Shown here: one piece after another, positions 47,905-58,606 of the stretch
How positions within the stretch are numbered: the first letter of the stretch is position 1
Layout: each line of letters starts with the position of its first letter
Assembly (NCBI GenBank): GCA_947471745.1
Contig: CANJKZ010000476.1
Span: 682,001-746,000 of the forward strand
DNA from: Closterium sp. Naga37s-1
Lineage: Eukaryota > Streptophyta > Zygnematophyceae > Desmidiales > Closteriaceae
DNA length: 64,000 nt
Direction of reading: 5' to 3'
The notes under the pieces: model-generated
The model's input: the letters and a program-made list of their open reading frames with translations, nothing else
Database searches by the model: none
What the model was told of the DNA's origin: nothing
Made by a program: the position numbers and the translations under genes

Positions 47905-50900
47905 TCAGAGCACGAGCTTGTCTTCATCGGGTGAGGGGAGCACCCCAGCAACAACCCCAGTGATCTCTTGCAGCGTGAGCAGCACTGAGTGCGCGTACTT
48001 GGCTTGCCTGGGGAGGGGAAGAGGTGGTGGGCGGTGTGTGCGGGGGGCAAAGCAAGAAGGGGAGAGGGGCTGCTTAACGCCCCAGCAGCACTCCCTGTGG
48101 CTCCTGTGGAGTGAGCAGCACTGAGCGCGTGCACTTGGCTTGTCTGGGGGCTGGGGGGATGGGTGGGGGGTTGGAGGGAAAGGGGGGGGACGAGTCCCTT
48201 AAACGTCCACCAGCAACACTTCTTGTGATCTCCAGTAGTGTGAAGTGGACCGAGTGTGCGTACTTGGCTTGCCTAGGGATTGGACGATGGGAACAGAGCG
48301 ATGGAGGAGAAGGGGAAGAAGGTGCCTTAAAGCCTGAGAGGGGAGGAGGGTCCGCTTAAAGCCCCAGCAGCACTCTCTGACAGGGTGAGAAAGGAATGGT
48401 GAGTTGATATACATGGCTACAAGGTGACCTTTGAGTTGACTCAAAGATCACGGTGCAGGGTGAGTGAGCAAGCCGTGCGAAGTGTATGTACGTACGTGGC
48501 TGCATCTGTCTCATTCCATACCTCTTCTCCGTCAGCTTGGGGCTGGGCCGATAGTACTTGAGATACCCATCCCACGGCACCTTCTTGATGCCCGCCCTCC
48601 GCGCAATCAGCTCCCGCACCCTGCCATAAGCGCACATGGGAGAGGAAGAGGTGAGAGGAGGAGACAAGAGGAGGAGACGAGAGGGGGAGACGAGAGGAGG
48701 AGAGGTACTGCAGATTGAGGCATAAGCCACACGTTGTACACCACGGCCTAAAGTTGAGTTGACTCTACACACACCACTGGCCAGTGTGACGTCAGCACAG
48801 ACATCACATAATGGTCCCTCACCTTTCAGAGAAGTCGATTGCTGATTCCACTGGTTGGATGTACTGGGGTTCCATGAACCACACACCACACACCACCGCT
48901 GCGTTCATTCATACACATCTTGGCTAACTGTGATGAGTCTATTTTTGAGTTGACTAAAAAATAGACCACGCGCCACACACCACGGCTGCGTTGATTCATA
49001 CACATCTTGGCAAACTGTTTCAGCTCACAAGTCATGCTACTGTTTCTCACCTTTCAGAGAAGTCGATTGCCAGTTCCCCTGGTTGGATGTACTGCGGTTC
49101 CATGAACCACACGTCACACACCACCACTGAGCTGACCCACACACATCATCACTGACTGTCTCTCAGCTCATAAGTCACGCCATGATCTCTCACCTTTCAG
49201 AGAATTCAATTGCCGACTCCCCTGGTTGGATGTACTGGGGTTCCATTCCATGAACCACACACCATGCACCACCAGATAGTGCTGCATTCACTCACACACA
49301 GCACTGCCCATTCTTTTGAGACGACTCAAAAGCCACACGACTGCCTCTCACCTTTCAGAAAACTCAATTGCCGACTCCCCTGGCTGGATATATTGGGGTT
49401 CCATGAACCACACGTCACACACCACCGCCCATGACGTCATCAGACGCACGAGGTGCATGGTGAAAGATTGCCTGGGGGTGTGACGAGAGGGGGAGGAGGG
49501 AGGGCGAGGAAGCAAGGAAGAGGCAGGGGTTGAGGGATCAGTCATTTGACCCTAGCTTGGAATCGCAGGATAGAAACATGTTCGATTGGAGGCAGGGCGG
49601 TGTAAAACAGCAACTGCAATTGGCAAAACAAAGGAGAAGTGGCAATGAGGGTGTGACAGGGCCTAACACGAGGTTGGGGAAAACACAAGCGTGCAGATAA
49701 CCCAAGGGTGGGACGTAGGGCCATGGGGACATGAAGGCATGGAAAGGCATGGGAACATGTGGGGAGGAAGCAAGGGGGCACGGGTTAAGAGAGCAAGGGG
49801 GGGAGAGGGGCAGGGGGCAGGGGGCAGGGGGGCAGGGAGGAATGGTGGGTGGTGGGAGGGCCGTACTGGCGGCTGTTCCAGAAGGCATCGACGAAAGTCT
49901 TGTTGTACTTGATGGCGATGGGGCACACTGCACAGTCCAACTCGAATGCTCCCTGCGTGCATGAGAGGGTGTGAAGGAGGGAGGGTATGGGGAAGGGGAG
50001 AAGACGGTGAATGGACGGACGAAGGTCTTGTTGTACTTGATGGCGATGGGGCGCACTGCACAGTCCCGCTCAAACGCTCCCTGCATGCCCGCATTAGAGG
50101 GAGGGAGGAAGAAAGGGTGGATGGTGAGTGTATGGAAGATGGGTGCTCAACACAAGAGATAACGATGGCGCACACGGCACAATCCAACTCAAAAGAGAGA
50201 GGTTGATACACCCATGTAACAGCCACGTGGAAGCTACCTTTGATGTTTACACCAATCTCAAAACTTACAACTATGTTTTCGGTCTCCCTTGCATCGTATA
50301 AGATGCGTGACGCTCAGCGCTAAAATGACTGTTGTGTTCTACCGTCATTACATGTATGAGCACTGGATAGCGCTGATGACTTGTATTTTCGTGCCGGACA
50401 ACTTCATGGATGGGTTGATACGGCTGCACTAACAGCAACACCAAGCTTCTGCAGCTAGCTCCACCAGCTCGAGTTGTTCTTAATAGAGGGTACTCGCACA
50501 GAGCGCGTGGAGCAGGATAGAGCAACAGAGAGGTGGCGTTTTGGAGGCCCCTCCCTACCTCTATCCTGCTCCACTCGTTCTGTGCAAGCACCCTCTCCTC
50601 TCCCTTCCAAATATGCACACCTTTTTTCTATCAAGCAAACTCGAGCCGGTGCTACATAAGCTTCTTGTATTGCTGTTGCTGCAGCCATATCAACCCATCC
50701 ATGAAGTCGTTCGGCGCAGAAATACAAGTCATCAGCGCTCTCCAGTTCTCATCCATGTAATAGCGGCAAAACACAACAGTCATTTAAGCGCTGAGCGTCG
50801 CGCATATTTTCTGATGCAGGGGGCACAGAAAAACAAAGTTGAAGTGTACGATATTTAAAGGACTTCCACCCGGCGGTTACGCAAATCCATCAACCTCTCC

Positions 50901-53900
50901 AATGAACGCATATCTCTCTCTATTCCCTTGATGAGTGCACGGACGGTAAAGGGAGGGAGGGGGGAGGGAGGGAGTGATGGATACATGTTACATGTACGGT
51001 GGATGGAAGGCCAACAGATGGTGAATGAGGAACCGAGGGGAGTGCTGCCATGCCAAGTTGCAATGAACTTGAACACATACTTGTACCTGTTCTCCCAATG
51101 GATTCTAGCAAAGTCAACAACATTGTTACATGCACATATCTGTGTACTCGTTATCAGGACGCACCTTCTTGAACATGACCTGGTACTCGTTATTAACACG
51201 CACCTTCTTGAACATGACCGTGTACTCGTTATTAACACATGTGCCCTCGGGGAATATAAGCAACGGGTTGGCATCCGCCCTAGCAACATGCTGTTTGAGC
51301 CTGTTTTGGGTCAACGGGCATTTCGCAGGATAAACAAAGATTACAGAAACATGATACAAGATCACTTTTGAGGCGCCTCAAAAGTCATTACAGAAACATG
51401 ATACAAGATCAACGCACAATTCAACTAGAGAATAGAGATTCAAGTGAATGGAGAATTTCCAGGCAAAAAAAGGATGACGATTATTGAGGATAGAGTCACA
51501 ACTCTCCTGTAGTGTGAACAGCTAAATACCTACTTGTTCGTGACAATGGCTCGGTCCTTGGCCTCTGTGCGGTTGAACCAGATGCACCCCACGCAACGCT
51601 CAGAGGTGAACACATGAGCATGCTGCCCCTATACTCACGATGCAGCACCTGCTCTTGCCATTGCCAAACACCTACTTGTTTGTCACAATGGCTCGGTCCT
51701 TGGCCTCTGTACAGTTGAGCCAGATGCACCCCACGCAACGCTCAGAGGTGAACACATGAGCATGCTGCCCCTATACTCACGATGCAGCACCTGCTCTTGC
51801 CATTGCCAAACACCTACTTGTTTGTCACAATGGCTCGGTCCTTGGCCTCTGTGCGGTTGAACCAGATGCACCCCACACTCTCTAACACTGTCTTCTGCAG
51901 CAGCCCTGCTCACAGAGGAGAAAGAGAGGTGCATGGCGGTTCAGAGGGGTGGAGGAATTGCACTACACCACACCTGCACCACCATATATCTTAACATTCA
52001 TGACCCATCACTCATTAGCCATGACCCATCAACCATGGCCCATGACCCATGACCCATACACACACCATCACTCATGACTCAAAACCCCCCAAGCACCCCA
52101 CCCCACATGCACCAAACCCATACCTCATAACCCCCCTGCCTCCCCTTTCACCCCACCCCGCACGCACCGACCCAGCCCTGGGGTTTCTGCATGATGACAG
52201 CAAACGCGGTGAGCTGCTCCAGAATGATATATGATGATGCATGAACCAATACGCCCATAGCACTTGTGAGCCATACCTCATACCATACGCCCCCCCCCAC
52301 CCCACACGCACCGACCCAGCCCTGGTGCTTCTGCATGATGACAGCAAAGGCTGTGAGTTGCTCCAGAATGATGAAGTCGATCATTGATGTGTGGTTCGCC
52401 ACGTACACCTGTTATGGATGGAAGCACACGCATGACAGAGAACAAGAGGGAGGGGACAAGACAGAGAGTATGAGCGCCAGTTATTGGAATGTGGTTTGAT
52501 TCAAAGGCTCAGATGGAAACGCAGTGAGGTGCTCTAGAATGATGAAGCCGATCATTGATGTATGGTTTGCCACATACACCTGCCATGCACAGAGTCGAAT
52601 GACGAGCATTCGAGGCAAGAGAGCGGGTTTGAGCACCAGTCATAAGCGTGTGATTTGACTCAAAGGCTGTTAAAATATATACTGTGTAGCATGCCAACAC
52701 ATGTGACTGTACACCAATTGTGGTGTACAGTTGGGTTGGGACTACACCCAACTTTGGGTGTAGTCTTGCACTTTGGGGTGCCAATCCACCCAATTGTGGT
52801 GGAGCCCCCAAATGCGACCCACTTGACTTATGGGTGCCTCACTTCCCACAAGTGAGGTCACCTCAAACCAAGTGGGCCTAGGGTTGCCTCACTTCTACAA
52901 AGTGTGGGCAACCCAACCCACTTGACCTATGGTTGCCTCACTCCCCCAAGTGAGGTCAACCCAACCTATGGTCACCTTCACCCCTTCTCTACCAAGCCTC
53001 TCTTCCAACTATGTATGCTAGGTTTCTCCTCTAATCAAGTTACTTGTTCAATTTACAATCTTCACAATGGCTTGGTTGCAAAGGCGGTGAGCTGCTCTAG
53101 AATGATGAAGTGCGGTCGCCCACATACATCTGTTATGGGCGAAAGCAGGCAATATGGAAATCTCTTGACAAGAATGAAGGATTTGCTCCTACTCATAACG
53201 AGGATAGTGCATGGTGTGTGTCGTTTATTGTCCATTCATCCATGATCTTCGTCACTTACTGCTGCCACTCCCACTCATGCCGTGACTCACCTGGTGGTCA
53301 CAACAGCAGCCACCACCACACATCCATTTCCACACACACGAGAGCCCACCCCACCCTGTTGGCCCAACGCACGGGCCTAGGCCCATGGCACTTGATGACG
53401 CCCATCCATGGTCTGAGCCAATGACCCACCTACTGCTGCCGCACCCACACATGCAGTGACCCACCTGGAGGGTGGCACCACACATGCCATTGCACGCACG
53501 AGAGCCCAGCCACCTGATTGGCGCGGCGCACAGGCCTAGGCCCATGGTACTTGATGACGCCTGTCCATGGTGTGAATCACCTGCTGATGCCACACCCACT
53601 CATGCCGCGACTCACTTGGTGGGCAACACCTGGTGCCGCACATGCAAAATGCCCTTCATGCCATGTGCCACTCGTCCCCACCTGGTTGGCTCAGCGCATG
53701 GGCCTAGGCCCATGGTATGGTACTTGATGACGCCCATCCATGCCGTGAACCACCTACTGCTGCCACACCCACGCTATGACTCACTTCCCACAGCACATGC
53801 CATGACATGAGAGCCAAGCCCACCTGGTTGGCCCGACGCACAGGCCTAGGCCCATGGTACTTGATGACGCCCATCCATGATGCCACGAATCACCTACTGC

Positions 53901-54427
53901 TGCCACTCCCACACATGCCACGACTCGCCTCTAACACACATGCCATGACATGAGAACCCAATGTACCTGGTTGGCGCGGCGCACAGGCCTCGGCCCGTGG
54001 TACTTGATGACGCCCGTCCATGATGTGAGTCGCCGACTGTCACACCCGTACATGAACTAGGCCCATGATACGTGATGATGCCATGAGAACCCACCATACC
54101 TGGTTGGCCCGGCGCACTGGCCTAGGCCCGTGATACTTGATGACGCCTGTCCATGACGCCACGAACACGCCACACATGAACTCCACTAGCCCTCGCTGTC
54201 ATGGGGAAGGGAAGGGAGGAGGATGGGAAGCGGTGAGAGTTGGGAGCGAGAAGAGCATGGGAGTAAAGATCAATATTAAGGACCGTTAGAAGATGAGAGG
54301 GCGCCACAAACACTCCACACATGAACTCCACTAACCCTCGCTGCGATGGGGTGAGGATGGGATGTGAGGAGGGTGGGGAAGGGAGGGAGAGTGAAAATGG
54401 GTGGAAGAGTGAAAGCTAAAAAGCACG

Positions 54428-54480
<53 letters not shown>

Positions 54481-57400
54481 CCAAAAAAAAAAAAAAAAAA
54501 AAAAACTCACCTAACCTTACTTCTAGGCTATGGCAAAGCTTGTCGTATCCGGCGAAGATGAAGTGGATGGGGATGTGTCGACGTGCCGTGTGCCATTGTT
54601 GCAAGGTGAACTTGCAATTCCTATGCCTGGCATTACCTCAAGGCTGCGGCGTAGCTTATCGTATTCGGCGACGATAAAGTGGATGGGGATGAAGAGGAAG
54701 AGGAAGATAAAGTGGATGGGTTTGTGTTCGCCTATTGTGTAGCAATCTAACAAGGTGATTGCTGAATCGCTCAAAAGGCAATCTACCTCTAGGCTGCGGC
54801 GCAGCTTGTCGTATCCGGCAAAGATGAAGTGGATGGGGATGAAGAGCGAGAGGAAGATGACCCAGCCCAGCAGCAGCAGCACCAGCCTGGCGTGTGTGTG
54901 GGGGGGGGGGGGGGGGGGGAAGTATAAATGGAGGGGAGGGGATGAGATGATGGGACGGGAATGAGATGAAGTGGATGGGGATGAAGAACAAGAGGAAAAT
55001 GACCCACACCAGCAGCAGCAGCAGCACCAGTCTGGCGTGTGGAAGGGGAAGGGATGGGGATGGGCATGGCCGCTGAATGTCATGCTGGCAGAGGATGACG
55101 AGATACAGGGGCAACGGCTATTTTTAGGGGAATCAGAAGACTTTTGAGTCGACTCAAAAGTCACCTCTTTGCTGGCAGAAGATGACGAGATACAGGGGCA
55201 ACGGCTTTTTTTAGAATGGACACGGGTTGATGTTTCATGTGTGTAATGTTGGGAAGGACGGGCAGAGAGGGAAGAGTACGAGACAATAGCAAGAGCAGGC
55301 GAGAGCATGTGGTAGTGTAGCTTATGAGGACAATAGCAAGAGCAGGCGAGAGCATGTGGTAGTGTAGCTTATGAGGGGAGCCTGCTGACACCAAGATCTT
55401 CCTCATGTACCTTGTGGTGGTGCACCACAGGATGCCACGTGATCTCACCGGATGGGGAAGAGGATGGCATAGCGGAAGAGCACGCCGAGGCACCAGAGGG
55501 GGAAGAGGTAGAGGTTCCAGTTCCATGGCTCGGGCTCGTTGGACTTGAAGCAGCGCCAGAAGGAGTCCTGCGGCCAAGTAACGGGTGGAGCGGGTGCGAA
55601 GTTGAGAGACGGGAGGGGAGAGGAGGGAGGGGAGGAAGGGAGGGGAGGGTGGGAAGAGGTAGAGATTCCTGTTCCATGGCTCGGGCTCGTTGGACTTGAA
55701 GCAGCGCCAAAAGGAGTCCTGCGGCCAAGTAACGGGTGGAGCGGGTGCGAAGTTGAGAGACGGGAGGGGAGAGGAGGGAGGGGAGGAAGGGAGGGGAGGG
55801 TGGGAAGAGGTAGAGATTCCAGTTCCATGGCTCGGGCTCGTTGGACTTGAAGCAGCGCCAAAAGGAGTCCTGCGGCCAAGTAACGGGTGGAGCGGGTGCG
55901 AAGTTGAGAGACGGGAGGGGAGAGGAGGGAGGGGAGGAAGGGAGGGGAGGGTGGGAAGAGGTAGAGATTCCAGTTCCATGGCTTGGGCTCGTTGGACTTG
56001 AAGCAGCGCCAAAAGGAGTCCTGCGGCCAAGTAACGGGTGGAGCGGGTGCGAAGTTGAGAGACGGGAGGGGAGAGGAGGGAGGGGAGGAAGGGAGGGGAG
56101 GGTGGGAAGAGGTAGAGATTCCAGTTCCATGGCTTGGGCTCGTTGGACTTGAAGCAGCGCCAGAAGGAGTCCTGTGGGACCGATGAGAGGAGTGAGGGGG
56201 AAGCGAGGGGAAAAGGGGGGTGGGGAACGAGAGAGGGAAGGGAAGAGGCACCAGAGGGTGGGAAGAGGTAGAGGTTCCAGTTCCAGGGCTCAGGCTTGTT
56301 TGACTTGAAACAGCGCCATAAGGAATCCTGCAAGTTTGACAGATGAAAGAGGAGGGGGCGGGCATGGGGAGAAGGGGAGATGGGGGAGGAGGAAGGGGGT
56401 GGGGTGGGCGAGTTCATGGTCTCTAAGTTGAGAGTGTGGACTTGAGGGTGAAATGGTTTGACGCTAATTCAGATTTGATTTGATGCTTATTTTCAGATTC
56501 ACCATCGCACTCTAACTTGTTGTGTGCTATAGCAGGGCAATCTGATTCTGTAACCCTCTCACACTCACATCGACTATGGCCCCGGCGGCTTCGTTGAGAG
56601 GTGCTGAGATGTCCAGAATCTCGTTCCTGAGGGGAGCGCAGGCAGGAGCAGGGCGATAACGGGAGCAGGAGCAGGGCGATAACAGGAGCAACAGGCAACT
56701 TTTAAGGTGTCCGAACTCCAGCAAGAGTTGGCAGCACCAACACTCCAGGGAGTGTAAGCACCGACACTCGAATCTGAGATGTTCAGACGCTCGTTGCTGA
56801 GGGCAAGCGCAGGCAGACAAGACCAGGGGCAGAAACTAAGAGCCAGCGACACGAAAACCAGAAGAATGGTGGTTAGACGTTTATGATGCGGGGTTCACCG
56901 CAGAAAAGGAATAGAGGAACGAGGTAGACGCGTGATGGAAGAGGAAAACAAAAGAGGAAGCGAGCGAGGGAAGAGAGGAACAGGGGGAAGCGCGGGAGAG
57001 AAGGGGTACGGCTCACAGCAGCAGTTTGCTGCAGCGGTTGGAGGGGCAGGGCGAGGCGGTGGTTTCCACGAGGTGTGGCGTGGTTATCAGTCAACTCAAA
57101 ACACAAGCAGGGAGAGGGCGGGGAAGGGGCATGGGAAGCGTCACTCACAGCAGCAGTTTGCTGGAGCGGTGGGCGGAGGGGCAGGGCGAGGCGGTGGTTT
57201 CCACCAGCAGGTCCTCCACGTCGCGCTGATACCGAGGGAGCTCCGCCGCCGTGGGGCCGAAGAGAGGGCTCTCGCTGCCCTTCCTGGTGGGGGGGGAGGG
57301 TGGGGAAGGGGGTAACGGGGTGCTTGAAGAGGGGTTGTTGGAAGCAGGGGTCGGGCAGAGGAGGAGACTCATAAGAGCTCCGCTGCCGTGGGGCCGAACA

Positions 57401-57609
57401 CGAGGCTTTTGCTGCCCTTCCTGGTGGGCGGAAACGTGGGGGAAGGGGGTAGAGGTGAGGGGGGGACAGGCAGACGAGGAGCCAGCAGTCGTTTCCCAAC
57501 AGTTGCTTGCAGTCAATCGCAATCGTCAGACACAAGTAGCAGTATATGCTATCTTTTAGTAAGGAATCGCGTACCATCTTTGCTGCGTGGCGTCTCGATA
57601 AAGGGCCAT
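47905..57609 (-). CDS. GPAT9: glycerol-3-phosphate acyltransferase, GPAT9 type, 13 exons
   Basis: Makes lysophosphatidate from glycerol-3-phosphate and acyl-CoA at the ER, the first step of glycerolipid and storage-oil synthesis. Exons (minus order): 57609-57575 (tentative), 57283-57149, 56626-56569, 55567-55449, 54886-54787, 54195-54100, 52408-52312, 51905-51818, 51300-51204, 49952-49867, 49471-49352, 48620-48522, 48007-47905; phases agree; ~410 aa (Arabidopsis 376). Matches include DISAPLNEAAGAIVDD, RCFKSNEPEPWNWNLYLFP, NHTSMIDF (acyltransferase HX4D), GCIWFNR, LLIFPEGTCVNN and KKVPWDGYLKY. Hydrophobic segments lie in exons 4-6. The C-terminus (from AKYAHSVLL to LVL) differs from angiosperms. 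The first exon fits only by phase and a weak donor. Nearly every exon edge is echoed in an intron. Confidence 0.9.
48068..48375 (-). repeat. GPAT9 last-exon acceptor-side echoes (2 full, 1 partial)
   Basis: Copies of the start of the last exon (GCAAGCCAAGTACGC and following, ending with the gctggggtgctcc part) at about 48075-48155 and 48205-48290, and a short piece near 48355-48380. Confidence 0.85.
48430..48445. repeat. palindrome TTTGAGTTGACTCAAA
   Basis: Centre is TTGA instead of TCGA. Degenerate direct repeats (cagggtgag ... tacatggct / cagggtgag ... tacgtggct) lie either side. Confidence 0.7.
48823..49290 (-). repeat. GPAT9 exon 11 donor-side echoes (3 copies)
   Basis: Copies of the exon 11 end (coding FMEPQYIQPGESAIEFSE) and its gtgag donor at about 48823-48900, 49050-49125 and 49192-49265, downstream in the minus sense of the real exon 49471-49352. 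Confidence 0.9.
48887..49018. repeat. direct duplication around a palindrome
   Basis: 45-bp repeats at 48887-48931 and 48974-49018 (both containing ctgcgtt.attcatacacat) flank a palindrome-like TTTTTGAGTTGACTAAAAA at 48942-48960. Confidence 0.85.
49314..49331. repeat. palindrome-like TTTTGAGACGACTCAAAA
   Basis: Arms intact, centre ACGA. It lies between the exon 11 echo at 49192 and the real exon 11 end at 49352. Confidence 0.75.
50020..50205 (-). repeat. GPAT9 exon 10 acceptor-side echoes (2 copies)
   Basis: Copies of the exon 10 start (coding GAFELDCAVCPIAIKYNKTF) at about 50022-50088 and, more degraded, 50155-50200. Confidence 0.9.
51130..51203 (-). repeat. GPAT9 exon 9 donor-side echoes (2 copies)
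   Basis: Repeats of VNNEYTVMFKK plus the gtgcg donor at 51158-51203 and, shorter, 51130-51157. Confidence 0.9.
51340..51410. repeat. perfect palindrome between identical 24-bp direct repeats
   Basis: The 22-bp perfect palindrome 51364-51385 (CTTTTGAGGCGCCTCAAAAG plus one base each side) sits between identical 24-bp repeats at 51340-51363 and 51387-51410 that contain cagaaacatgatacaag. Confidence 0.95.
51525..51812 (-). repeat. GPAT9 exon 8 donor-side echoes (2 copies)
   Basis: Copies of the exon 8 end (VGCIWFNRTEAKDRAIVTNK) and gtaggt donor, with ~60 bp of intron, at about 51527-51640 and 51668-51790. The two echoes are almost identical to each other over ~140 bp. Confidence 0.95.
52155..53145 (-). 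repeat. GPAT9 exon 7 echoes on both sides
   Basis: Donor-side copy at 52158-52240 (LEQLTAFAVIMQK ... GWVG, gtgcg). Acceptor-side copies of VYVANHTSMIDF at about 52525-52592 and 53080-53142. Half-palindromes (tttgattcaaagg at 52497, tttgactcaaagg at 52653) lie between copies. Confidence 0.85.
53350..54099 (-). repeat. GPAT9 exon 6 donor-side echo array (6 copies)
   Basis: Copies of the exon 6 end (coding GVIKYHGPRPVRRANQ plus gt) near 53356, 53510, 53680, 53821, 53966 and 54055 (short), spaced roughly 90-170 bp. A single acceptor-side copy of the exon 6 start (LVEFMCGVFVA) is at 54300-54350. Intervening DNA repeats the words catgccatg and cacctactgctgcc. Confidence 0.95.
54425..54505. repeat. 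(AC)n microsatellite and poly-A run
   Basis: About 25 AC units at 54428-54477, then ~23 A at 54482-54504. A ~20-bp G run lies nearby at 54900-54919. Confidence 0.95.
54524..55040 (-). repeat. GPAT9 exon 5 echoes on both sides
   Basis: Donor-side copies (FIPIHFIFAGYDKLRRSLE plus GT) at about 54524-54580 and 54638-54700, with a fragment at 54700-54725. One acceptor-side copy (RLVLLLL.VWVIFL) is at 54960-55038. Confidence 0.9.
55083..55214. repeat. perfect palindrome between 45-bp direct repeats
   Basis: The 22-bp palindrome 55140-55161 (CTTTTGAGTCGACTCAAAAG plus one base each side) separates repeats 55083-55127 and 55170-55214 (tgctggcag.ggatgacgag and following), which differ at two or three sites. 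Confidence 0.95.
55600..56335 (-). repeat. GPAT9 exon 4 acceptor-side echo array (5 copies)
   Basis: Copies of the exon 4 start (DSFWRCFKSNEPEPWNWNLY) with acceptor and ~100 bp of pyrimidine-rich intron. Four have a strict ~151-bp period (exon parts near 55668, 55819, 55970 and 56121) and a more diverged fifth lies near 56275. Only the innermost, 55567-55449, continues into WCLGVLFRYAILFPIR. Confidence 0.95.
56755..57430 (-). repeat. GPAT9 exon 2 and 3 echoes
   Basis: Acceptor-side copy of the exon 3 start at 56765-56815 (aacgagcgtctgaacatctc). Donor-side copy of the exon 2 end at 57014-57075 (ccaccgcctcgccc ... ctgctgctgtgag). Acceptor-side copy of the exon 2 start at 57368-57430. A half-palindrome, agtcaactcaaaac, lies at 57087-57100 between exon 2-end copies. 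Confidence 0.85.
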
Positions 57610-58606
57610 CCGATATCTATAATCGTGGCGCTTGAAGGAACTATAATCCCGGTCGACGAGCGATGCCTGTTGCAAATCGGGTTCCGACTTCGACGCTGGA
57701 CGTCGGGAAGACAAAGCTTCTAAGTGACAGCAGAAGCAGGAACGGAGATTAAGGCTAGAGACCCCAGGCAATGTCTGGCACGAATTACACACGGCTTGGC
57801 CAATCAGATGGCGTTCTAGGTACCGCACCAGCTCCCGGAAAAAATCGTCCTAGTAGGCTTGAGTGTCAAGCCGCGAGAAACTTCCGCCTTCTCAAGACCA
57901 GGAACCCTAACTAATCAGGATGCTCTAACGGTCACAAAGCATGATCTATTTGAATTCAAGGAAAAGAAGCAACTCCCGACTCCAGTTCATGAGGAGGATC
58001 TAGATTCTAGAATCTTGACTCGTCGTGGCCCCTTCCCTGGGAACCGTCGAATCGGCGAAATCGAGGGAAAACCAGCCAACGAGCCACTTCTTTCACAGGC
58101 AAGTGACTTGTGACCAGGGAGGGACTCATCAATTCATCAGCCAGTGATCCGCTAAAGGAAATGTTTGCCTGAAAGTTTCGTCGGAGGTGTTAAAAGTACC
58201 CCTCCAGGCCAGGAAGTGTATAGCTACCCAGAAAATATATAATCGCGTTTGTAGGGAAACGCTGCCACTTTGTTAAACGTCGGTTTCCGAATCATTAGGC
58301 GAACTACCCAAGTAATCATTCCACCCTCCGTGTGCAGTTCGGTTGCACAGATTCTCGGATAGACCCAAGTAACAAGCTGATATGCAAGCGCATCTGACGG
58401 CAGCATAAGTAGTAGTATTCTGTCCCGTTCTCCCAGTTCCACATCCATCTTCTCTCCGCCTCGCCTCCACATCACCACCTCGCCCCCACCTCGCGTTTCA
58501 CTCTGATTCTTTCCACTCCAGATCGACCATATTTTCGCCACGCGAGTACAGGTATCTTTTCGTCGCGAGTCGTATTCACGCCACGCGGCGACCGACGAGC
58601 GACGAG
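57610..58606. promoter_or_regulatory. shared intergenic region of divergent GPAT9 and bL9
   Basis: About 1 kb between the two divergently transcribed genes, so promoters for both should lie here. Composition is normal. An 84-codon open frame near 57859 has no recognisable features and I do not call it. No TATA boxes can be assigned with confidence. Confidence 0.4.

Noticed and set aside
47899-47916. tggtatcagagcacgag, a copia-type primer-binding motif
   Set aside because: No LTR adjoins it; it overlaps the GPAT9 stop codon region, which is supported by phase and an upstream acceptor.
54425-54505. Poly-A run as the tail of a retroposed gene or SINE
   Set aside because: It follows an (AC)n microsatellite with no body sequence or target duplication that I can see.
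57859-58113. 84-codon frame between GPAT9 and bL9
   Set aside because: No recognisable motif, and it lies in the shared upstream region of two divergent genes.
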